From: Isoetes taiwanensis
Lineage: Eukaryota > Streptophyta > Lycopodiopsida > Isoetales > Isoetaceae
Direction of reading: 5' to 3'
DNA: 64,000 bases
Assembly: GCA_021234155.1 (NCBI GenBank)
Contig: JAJEKV010000024.1
Span: forward strand, 17,259,030-17,323,029
Below the pieces are notes generated by a model. That model ran no database searches. It was given only the letters and a program-made list of their open reading frames with translations, and was not told the DNA's origin. Shown piece by piece: positions 55,935 to 64,000 of this stretch. Position 1 is the first letter of the stretch; each line of letters opens with the position of its first letter. Made by a program: the position numbers and the translations under genes.

Positions 55935-56990
55935 GCTTTAATCATATTGATATAAGGTTTGCATGGCTAGAGAAGCATGTATAAGGCAACAATCATAAAC
56001 ATCTAGGGCTCACAATATGGAATAAGCAATGAGCATATCTATAGCTTATAGACTTGTTATAAACATATGTTGATGGACATTTTGCCCCCTTGGGGCCTCT
56101 CCACGTGATAGGTACATGGACATAAAGCACCATCGCCAACATTGATAAATAGACCTTGAAATTTGTGGAGCAAAAAACATGTATCAATAATGTGATTTGA
56201 ATCGTTAACGAGTTTTCCATTATAGTAGCAATAGCAGTAGCGCATTTTATGGGGTTTGAACCCATTGTAACCTAGTAGTGAAGGTGGCTACATATGGTGC
56301 GCGGAACAAATTAAAATCACGCAATACCCGTAGCTTGCAAGGAACAAATTAAAATCATGCAATACCCGTAGCTTGCAATTGGTTCTCCCCTGGCCGCCAT
56401 CGTTTGGTGCCTTAGCTTCATATAAGAACAAGAAATCTTCCTCTTCATCTAGAAAAAGCAACACCCTAATTTTGGCTCTGGATGGGCATACGCTCATGCT
56501 TTGCTAAAAAGGGGCCATTAACTTAAAAAAAAAAAACAATCGAAGCCACATTACACCATTAAAAACTACCCCACAGGGTCTTTTGCGGGCCTTATGATTT
56601 GGACATGGGATTGATTTATGTGTAGTGGCATGGTTTTTATAGAATGGAAATTTTAAGAGTTTACAAAGGTTGTGGTTTTGTAAGGGATCCCAATTTGGTT
56701 AGCATGGGAAAATAACTCAAAATTGAATGGAATGGTGGCACAGTATGACCACGACAAGGTAGATGTGTGATTTTCAATCGCTCACTATTGTTTAGTTTAG
56801 TTAAGTTCGTTTTGGGCAAGATCTTGAAGTTGTTGGGGGAGTCCCGTTCAGTGGAGTTCGTTTTGGAAATGAATCTGAACCTTGTGATAACTTGGAATCG
56901 GTACTGACACTGTCACTATTCCTTATATAAAGGATTTGAGTATGCGGCAACTGGAATTGTTGGTTTTTGAGCAATTTTAGACTAGTTTTT
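55935..56990. other. Gene-free stretch with a 43-bp direct duplication
   Basis: GGAACAAATTAAAATCACGC-AATACCCGTAGCTTGCAA occurs twice in tandem at about 56302-56378. Just before it, GGGGTTTGAACCC at 56251 reads in reverse as a polymerase III B box, possibly a SINE fragment. No supported gene. Confidence 0.5.
56924..56933 (+). promoter_or_regulatory. TATA box before the ORF at 56992
   Basis: TATATAAAGG stands 68 bp before the ATG at 56992, a normal plant spacing. Confidence 0.4.
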
Positions 56991-56991
56991 G

Positions 56992-57351
56992 ATGGCGTCT
57001 AGTTTTACGGTTGGTTCGATGCGAGTAGAAGAGGTGCGGGTTGAAGACTTGAATTATGCCAATGCTTTTAGCCAATGTAACGATTCCATTAATTCAAAGA
57101 TGGAGTTATCTGAATTGGACAGTCTGTTTTATTTGGAGCCAGGCTCAGATGGGCCTCCCCGAGTGCGACAGCAAAATTGTTTTTCCTTGACGCAATTTCT
57201 GGGGAATTGTATACGTGTCCTTGTGCTTGTGCAATATAGACATACAAAGTGGACGGGCTCCTGCAAAGAATGCGTTGCGATGGCAGATGTGGTAGATCGA
57301 TATGCTTGTGAAACCATAGTGATAAGCCGCTCTGGAGTGAACTTTGGATGA
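56992..57351 (+). CDS. Unknown protein of 119 residues
   Basis: The frame opens with an ATG in GATGGCGTC context (MASSFTVGSMRVEEV) and has a middle with SELDSLFYLEPGSDGPPRV and a Cys-containing end (GSCKECVAMADVV). No domain is recognised, and there is no membrane segment. The TATA box and fair composition favour a real or recently real gene. It may continue through an intron, or be a relic like its neighbours. Confidence 0.4.
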   Translation: MASSFTVGSMRVEEVRVEDLNYANAFSQCNDSINSKMELSELDSLFYLEPGSDGPPRVRQQNCFSLTQFLGNCIRVLVLVQYRHTKWTGSCKECVAMADVVDRYACETIVISRSGVNFG

Positions 57352-57505
57352 GAATATGGCAATGATGTGGCCATAATAGAGTGTACATCAATATCTCCAG
57401 AAATAGTAAAGCCTGTAGCCTCTTCTAAAATAAAGCCCTACATCAATTTTATGAGCCAATTGTGAGAATGATAATTTACTACATAGACCGCTCAAGATTC
57501 TTGAA

Positions 57506-58717
57506 TTATGCATGACTAAACAAAGCAACACGCTTTCCATCAGCATTAATGTGATAGCCTTCCCATCCTGCCCTGGTAGTAAGGACAAACAATTGCTCTT
57601 CCATAAACGGATAGGTCCACTCCACGCTTGATTTTGCAGAATGTCCAATTAACTTGTTCCACCATGTTGACTTAGAATCCTCTGATGTATCATTGTCATT
57701 TTGAATCCACCTTTGGCATTTTGCTAGTCCATCAACTGAAATCACACAAGGAAAAGTAAATAACTATAATATAGAAGCAACCTATTTGACAGTATGCACT
57801 TTAGTGAGTAAACATAAATCCTACATATTTTAAAAGCCAAAACAATTAAAGTACCTGGATCCTCATCATCTTGAGATACCAGCCTTCACAGTGTTGTGCA
57901 ATCCCCTATTGGCCACGATAGCAGGTAATCAATTCAATAACAGGCCTTCCACTCCAGACCCCTTTCAACCTTGGATTAACATGTAGTATGCATGGTGGAT
58001 CCTCGCCATCCACCATCTTTAATCCTTGTAGCTCTAATATAAATTGAGAGACTATGACATTTTTCACATCGTCTACTACTGTTGCAATGTTAGGCCTGGG
58101 TTTTATGTGCCCTTTTTAGGTTTGGCAATGACAGTAATAGATCAACTTGACATGAGATCACAAGGGAGCATCATGATATTTCCTGCATTTTTAAGATCTT
58201 CCCCTGATAAAAACAACATCTTGGGGCAATTCCCTACAATTCCTTCCTTTTTAACATGTCTTATGGTCGAATTCTGCCCTGCTATTGTTTCTTCCATTTC
58301 CTTCCAAACAACAACACCACTTGCCCATGCCCCGGCTGCAACAGTCCGAAGATCAGGCAATGGACTTTGTGTGCTTCTATGTGCTGAGTGTTATTCCTTC
58401 TCGCTTAATTTTCTTTATTCTTCTTCTATTGTAGAGCTTTGCTCCCGTTTTGCATCAATCTCAGGACCTACTTGACTTACCCGTGGAATAACAAACCTTC
58501 TATGTTGGTTAGCGGCATCCTGCATTACACTGACTCTGCTACTAATAGCATCTACATTTCCTGCCTCAATCACTTCAAGGCCTGCGTGCGGATAGGGAAT
58601 AACAGCCTTCTCCTTCCAAAATCCAATCCATAAAATAACAACACAACAGCTCCAGTAAGGGATACTATGACTATAAGCAAGCTGCTTCGGCTCCTCCAAA
58701 GACCTTCGAGTATCCAC
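57506..58717 (-). pseudogene. Hydroxyproline O-galactosyltransferase (GALT type), truncated relic
   Basis: Read on the minus strand: a short N-terminus with a Trp/Val/Ile membrane stretch (SIPYWSCCVVILWIGFW, 58660), PDLRTVAAGAWASGVVVWKE and NCPKMLFLSGEDLKNAG. Then comes a galectin-like part with [20 protein letters not shown] and [20 protein letters not shown], and a further exon (57735 on) with KCQRWIQNDND, STWWNKLIG and GWEGYHINADGKRV. These match the N-terminal and galectin portions of plant GALT enzymes, which galactosylate arabinogalactan proteins in the Golgi. TAG replaces the expected Trp after RGQ, further stops interrupt exon 1, and the GT31 catalytic half is missing. It is a dead fragment. 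Confidence 0.8.
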
Positions 58718-58739
58718 GATACTTGGATTTCGATATGTT

Positions 58740-59700
58740 CAGATTGACATCAAATAACTGATTATCTCTGGCAACATTACAAGGTTTCAGACTCAAAGGA
58801 AGAATACCTTATTCAACGTTCGTGCCTTCCCTACTGGCTTACAGTTCGAGCCCAATTAATGGTCCCTCTGAAGTTGGAACCCGACGAAAAATTAGAGACA
58901 CCAAAACTGAAGCCCTGGCCGGTCCAAAGCGGCCCATTTGGTGTTGCTTGGTCTAATTACCTAGCGATCTAAGAGCTGGCTTGTCCACAAGGTGCAAAGC
59001 AGCTTACCTGAAATCCATCCCTAGAGCAGACATCAGTGGATGACAGGCTTGGAACCTCAAAGATCCGCCAGCCGCATCCCCACCCTCCGCCAAGCTCATA
59101 TAGAATCCACGCCATCTAATCGTAATCAGGGGTCCCTCGAATCCCAAAAGTCCACAGCTACAAGATTCTTAAATCGTGGCCCTCTACGTGTCTTGCTCCA
59201 TACTCCCCAAGGGTTGCCCTACGGGCAACCCAAAAAAAAAGAAGAAAAATGAAAAAAGAGGCGCTTTGACGGGCCTGTTCTGCGCCATTTTTATCCGGTG
59301 GGCAGGTGGGTCTGCTGCAGACAGAATCCGGCGGTCGTCTGCCATAGTTATGTCTTGCTGAGGATTCTAACCTCAGGTAGGCTGTCCTAGCTAAAAAATC
59401 GGCGTGAGGAAGCAGAGGACTTAACAAAAACCGGCAGATTGAAGCTGCTTCAGCAAAAGCCGGCAGAGAAAACCAGCGGATCTTCGAAAGTTCTGGCTAT
59501 GGTGGATTTGAATGTTGTGCAGAAGGACGGCGCTAGCTTGTTGCTGAAGAGGTCTCGTTGGATTAGTTAAGATTTGTTGCAGATCTAGCTAGGCTTTTGG
59601 TCAACTTAGCATAGAAGGAACAAGTCAGTTGGTTTTCTCTGAATTGAATCTAACAATATATTTATCACAGATTTGATTTGTAGAAAGGCTTTGGGTTCAA
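58740..59700. other. No supported gene
   Basis: Short frames on both strands overlap and lack recognisable motifs. GGGTTGCCCTACGGGCAACCC at 59212 is a perfect short palindrome before an A-run. Confidence 0.5.
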
Positions 59701-59704
59701 AGAA

Positions 59705-59926
59705 CTAGATTAGCAAAGCCTTGCGAACATTCGCTCCTGTGGGATATGGGGTTTCAAGATCGGTGTCCAAAAGCACAGTAATATCCTCTTCAGAAAACCC
59801 AAACTTTTCTACCAGGCCTTGGTGCATACACTTCACATCATTGACACAGCCATGAAGCTCTGCCTTTGTTCCAGGGTAGTTGCAACCAACCAAGGAAGTT
59901 CTTCTCCACCCCCTGGACGTTTTCAA
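59705..59926 (-). pseudogene. Type II metacaspase, N-terminal fragment
   Basis: [38 protein letters not shown] and [10 protein letters not shown] match the start of the p20 domain of plant type II metacaspases, Cys proteases with Arg/Lys specificity in cell death and wound signalling. The frame ends right after RKALLI, before the catalytic His (HYSGHG) and Cys (DSCHSG), which are not found within the next kilobase. The seven or so residues before LVGC do not match the usual MTKKAV-type start. It looks like an exon-sized relic. Confidence 0.8.
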
Positions 59927-59939
59927 TCTAGTTTTAGAC

Positions 59940-62310
59940 TATTATGTGGGGTAATTCTTAGGTTAATGTGGCAAACTAACATTGCAACGAATCACTGGCA
60001 AGCAGATAGAACAAACTGCTTCAGAATCGCTGTCAGATTGGTCCAACTAGAACAGTGGCTGCGGATCGAAGATGTTGATCTTGAAGACCACGAGTTCCTT
60101 TATCTTATAACCTTGCAAAATCTGCGCCATGTAGATCTCACAGACGCCATGGCAAACAAGTGCAAGGATAGATTGCTAGAGTATCCAGAGCAGGTAAATG
60201 GGCATCATGTCTGTGAGACATATGGAGCACCAACCATACATGGGCTAAAGTTTTTGTTTTTTATATATTTTCACTTGCAGGTTCAATGAAGTGGTAGCTA
60301 CAAACAAAAAAAAAGTTTACCCCACAAACATGGATTTCTGAGAAGACCACATGCAGTCCAGGACAATAGTCCGTGTATGATGAGAAATGAGTAAACTAAT
60401 GGCAACTTGGATGGATGGCATGTCATAACAGTATTTCGCGGGCGTTTATGAATGTAAATTGCTAGTTAGATCATCTGTCATCCAAGTGGGCTACTAAAGC
60501 TAGTATATTTTGCCTCAATTTGCAGGAAACTGATCTGACATGTCTGTTGTGCATGTAAGCCCTGGATTGGATAAGAAATGGTATTTTCAAACCCTGAGCC
60601 ATTTGTTGATGAGCAAAGTTCTAAATATGATTGTAATCATGAGCTTCCACTACTTGCCAGCCATGAAGAATTACCTCAAATTATGCTATTTACCATATAA
60701 GTAGTGTCACGACAGCTACTTTTTGCACTTAGGAAATGTGGATTATTTAAAGAGAAAACCTTTATGTAGTATATCAACTAGTGAATATTTGTATCACGAT
60801 GCAAGACAAAACACGAAAGCTTTGAAAGACATTGCAAGAGTGATGAGGTAGAGTAACTTGATTTGATTAGTATAATGTGAATTTGGTTATTTCAACTAGT
60901 GCTCGTTAAAGCAAATTGTTGCACTTAATCTGATTTTAGCATGACTAAAGAATGTATTTGGCATATTACATCAAAGATGGCATGGACATATGTTTGTTTC
61001 CTATCTTCGCAAAATTCATCATAAGAATAGAATAGAATAGAATATGATTTTATCGTCCACGGAAGTGGAATGCAAGTGCTCATGGATTCTCCTACATGTT
61101 CAACACTCGGAAGTGATTAATTAGATGCAAAAACTCATCATGACCATTTATCCAATCTAGAGGGATCATTGAAGATGTGATCTATAGCCCCATCTGGGGG
61201 ACATGTGATCAAACTACATAGGAGAATTATGCTTTGGGTAAAACAAACCCTAAACCTTGGCCATCATTCATTGTGTCTATAGTACAAACTATTCCCTTTT
61301 CTGCTAGTTTAAAAGACCAGCTAGTCTCTGTTAAAGGCTAGTTTCCATCTCTGAATGCTTGGGACTACGGCAATCCTTGAGAAGGCCTTGTGCTACATCA
61401 AATTGTTAGAAGGAAGGAAGGAAGGAAGTATATTTTAACATCCATGGAGGCCAACTGGCCTATAAGACGGTGATAGACATACAATATATCGGAAAGTATC
61501 CAAACACAAAAGAAAACCACAGAAACCCTGTACAATGTGTCTCTACCACTGGGACGAAAAAAACCCCATGTGGGAGGAAAAACCCTTGTAGTAGGTGTTC
61601 AGAGGCCCTATCCCTGTGCTGTGAGGGACGTTTAGAATGGTCTACAAGATCAAATAAATAGCAGAGGTAATTCGTCAAGTATAAATAAAAAGGAAAACTA
61701 CTATGTTTAGAGAGAGATAAACCTGCTGCTTACTACACTCCCGCTGTTCTAACCTAAAATTTGCATTTGTTAGTTGCTTCAACTGGAATAAATATGAAAA
61801 ACAATAACTTTGACGCAGATAAAATATCTAATGATGTCGTAATATGCAATTAAATGGTACTTTTGCATAAAGTACTCGGTTACAAAAGGTTTGGCACAGA
61901 CTTTACAACAGCTGTTGGAGTATTTTTAATGTCCACCATGTTTCACACTGCTTGCTTCAAGTCTTGCCAAGCTTCTCATTAAATGTCATGTTCAAAGATA
62001 TAGCTGAGGAACTTAAGGTTTCGGGAATTCTTCAGAAGGTCCATATGGTGTTTGGCAAATCCTTTATGACTGCCACAACAAAGGGCATTTGCTATAGTGT
62101 GACACATTTCCTGTAAGCAATATAATATGTAACAAAACTGGACATTCAAAATTATCTATGAACTTTAAAATAGATTCTTCAATATGAGTGCATTGCATAT
62201 GTATTTTACGATGTGAGATAAACATGTGTATTACAAACTAAATAAGATAAAGATGAAAAAGGATAATTAACTATGACTGGCTAGTGAATCAAGCTCAAAT
62301 TTCAAGTAGG
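59940..62310. other. No firm gene; possible exon and antisense LINE tails
   Basis: 60060-60195 has an open plus-strand stretch (LQNLRHVDLTDAMANKCKDR) ending at CAG-GTAAAT, a possible donor; I do not recognise it. 61018-61070 and 61405-61640 resemble antisense LINE 3' ends with ATTCT and CTTCC tails (ATCGTCCACGG, AACATCCATGGAGGCC, GGGAGGAAAAACCCTTGTAG). Confidence 0.4.
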
Positions 62311-62317
62311 CCCCTAT

Positions 62318-62575
62318 TGAAATGTTAGTGATTTTGAAGGGATCTAATAGGATATGAAGAGAATTTGCATAGAATCTAAGGGAATCTTGGAAGAATTTTA
62401 GAGATGACATCTAGGGCATGACTCGACTGAATCTAGAAGAATATTTCCATATCTTTTGAAATGTTAGGGATTTTGAAGGAATCTAATAGAATATGAAAAG
62501 AATTTGCACAGAATCTAAGGGAATCTTGGAAGAATTTCAGAGATGACGTTTAGGGCATAACTCGACTGAATGGAA
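62318..62575. repeat. Direct duplication of about 115 bp
   Basis: GAAATGTTAGTGATTTTGAA...GAGATGACATCTAGGGCATG at 62318-62440 recurs at 62457-62575 with few changes. Confidence 0.85.
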
Positions 62576-62729
62576 ATAGACACTTGGTTTTCTAGTTGAA
62601 TATAAGGTTTGTTTAACATCCATTGCCGGTCAGATTTGTGCCTCTTTTGCACCATTCTGGCCCAAAGTTGTCGCGATAAATTTCTTTGAGGAGTTGAAAA
62701 GAAAAGTAAAAGAATATAATAAATAATAT

Positions 62730-62995
62730 CACGATGCCAGCCTAGTGGTCAAACTATTGGTAATGGGCAACCCCCATCCAAAGCTCAAAATCCACTGACT
62801 ATTATTGGATGGAAATAATAAAATGAAATAAATGAATAGAACATCCATCGCGATAACAGCCTAGTGGTCAAGCTATTGATAATGGTTGACCCCATTCAAT
62901 ACCCAAAACCCGCTGACTATCATCGGTGCAAAAATAAAAATAAATAAATGAAAAGAACATCCATCACGGTAATAACCTAGTGGTCAAGTCATCGA
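62730..62995 (+). repeat. Two and a half tandem degenerate SINE copies
   Basis: Copies at 62730-62835, 62843-62958 and 62961-62995 (truncated) each start with GATGCCAGCCTAGTGGTCAA or a variant (A-box-like), continue with CCACTGACTAT.ATTGG, and end in A-rich AATAAATGAA(T/A)AGAACATCC. Confidence 0.6.
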
Positions 62996-63224
62996 TAAAA
63001 AGAAAAGAGGAGACAAAAAATAATGGGAATCCCATGATAGTCGGTTATAGCACCTATCTATCCTACGAGCGCAAAACAGATGGTGCAGGTTCAACTCCTG
63101 CATGTTCTTTCACATCGCAAGGATGTCCAGAATTGAGATCTATTCGATATAGCACAAAACTTCTTTTGCAGCGGGTTGGAGAAGAGAAATGTTTGCGGCG
63201 GCCTGTAATACACTGAAATTTTCT

Positions 63225-63377
63225 CCTCCACCAGGTGGAGGTCTAGTGGTAAGGCCTTCGATTGGGGTGAACCCCATCAGGGTTCGAAACCCACTAGCTA
63301 CCATCGGGTGGGAACATGGGCGGGTGCAAGCCACCAACCATGCCTTCAAGGCCAAAAAAAAAAAAAAAAAAAAAAAA
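63225..63377 (+). mobile_element. tRNA-derived SINE
   Basis: A-box-like GTCTAGTGGTAAGGCC (63241), a perfect B box GGTTCGAAACC (63281-63291) and a 24-base poly-A (63354-63377). The distal part, TAGCTACCATCGGGTGGGA, resembles the degenerate copies at 62730-62995, so they are one family. Confidence 0.8.
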
Positions 63378-63411
63378 TCCCCCTAAACATTATGATTGAT
63401 AAACTGTTCTT

Positions 63412-63506
63412 CAACATGATGTGTCCATACATATGCATAATAGTGAAAGTTTCTATGTCAACATGATGTGTCCATACATATGCATAATAGTGAAAGTTTC
63501 TATGAA
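63412..63506. repeat. Tandem duplication, 46-bp unit
   Basis: TCAACATGATGTGTCCATAC...AGTGAAAGTTTCTATG is present twice in tandem. Confidence 0.85.
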
Positions 63507-63641
63507 TTAAATCGTGATACAAGCTACAACATGTTGTTGCCAAAACAAATTATTTATCTTTGCATTAGACGTGACTTCACATATCAAGTATATGCAAGAT
63601 AGATAGGTTGTTGGTGTATCAAGGATATAAACTTACCCAAA

Positions 63642-64000
63642 CTAGTAACAGTGCCCGGCGTTGCCGGGCTTTAAACAATTTGTGACGTTGGGATGTTATG
63701 TTTTTAGTATCATTTTGCACATAAATAAAGTATGTGAAGTTGGGATGTTGTGTTTTTAGTATCATTTTGCACAGGCGCAAAAAAATTTGTCCCCAAATGA
63801 TATGGATTTGAATCAATTTCTATTGTAATGTAGAAAAGCCGATGGCGTGACCGAATTCTGCAGGTCATGATGGAAGCATGAACGAATTCTACAGGTTTTG
63901 TGTAGCGATTTGCCATTTCCAATAAGAATGCTTCAAGAAACTTGTCGGAATGCAGACCCACTTACCTTGATGTATAGCAATGTAGTTCGTGGACTGTTAT
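63642..64000 (-). mobile_element. Probable Helitron 3' end (element continues beyond the window)
   Basis: Read on the minus strand, the hairpin GCCCGGCAACGCCGGGC is followed by ACTGTTA and then CTAG, with T next (63641). A GC-rich hairpin 7-12 bases before CTRR and insertion between A and T are the Helitron 3' signature. Inside it, GTGA(C/A)GTTGGGATGTT..TTTTGCAC is duplicated at about 63681-63772. The 5' end would lie to the right of the window. Confidence 0.5.

Noticed and set aside
62980-63120. tRNA gene suggested by TCCTACGAGCGCAAAACAGATGGTGCAGGTTCAACTCCTGC
   Set aside because: A B-box-like GGTTCAACTCC is present, but no full cloverleaf with a plausible acceptor stem and anticodon arm could be drawn. 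A SINE or tRNA relic is likelier.

Overview
This window looks like nuclear DNA of a land plant with a large, repeat-rich genome. The support is: GT-AG introns, Ty3/gypsy chromoviruses with plant-type chromodomains, a LINE with a plant-type zinc-binding reverse-transcriptase tail, tRNA-derived SINEs, and relics of two plant genes (hydroxyproline O-galactosyltransferase and type II metacaspase). The mix of degenerate transposase families and ParB/methyltransferase genes makes me lean towards a seed-free plant (fern, lycophyte or moss). That is inference; no marker gene settles it.

Layout. 1-1610 (-): 5' part of a zinc-finger/MULE-like transposase gene running off the left edge. 2170-3040: six-copy tandem repeat. 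3434-6964 (+): gene A, six exons, a ParB-like domain joined to a beta-class amino-methyltransferase fold. 7902-10791 (-): broken DUF7869-type transposase-like gene. 10855-13650: simple repeats with a Harbinger-type MITE. 13973-14344: small unknown gene. 14606-28370: a 13.8-kb chromovirus with perfect 5-bp target duplications. 29202-35166 (+): gene B, a divergent relative of gene A fused to a HAD/NIF phosphatase-like domain, with GCGCC-centred palindromes, a 390-bp intronic inverted repeat and a MULE-type MITE in its introns. 35.6-40.5 kb: gene-poor repeats. 40542-55924: a 5'-truncated LINE carrying two nested LTR insertions (a 3.9-kb non-autonomous one and a 9.1-kb Ty3/gypsy element), both reverse-oriented and both with perfect 5-bp target duplications. 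56-64 kb: a small unknown ORF, two gene relics, SINEs and a probable Helitron end.

The outstanding find is inside the chromovirus. Between primer-binding site and gag there are about 4.4 kb of accessory sequence holding two ORFs. The first begins with Met followed by the first nine residues of histone H3 (ARTKQTARK), runs through a long charged linker, and ends in a recognisable H3 histone fold with CENH3-like features and a terminal GER-type H3 end. A retrotransposon whose integrase carries a chromodomain (a reader of methylated H3 tails) thus also encodes its own H3-like histone. Each accessory ORF has the same upstream layout: a pair of roughly 65-bp hairpins, then a TATAAATAGA box, then the ORF. 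The fold is split across three frames in this copy.

The two copies of each LTR pair differ mainly in small clusters at CAG/CTG trinucleotides. This suggests that part of the apparent decay in the retroelements is error at CHG-methylated sites rather than mutation.
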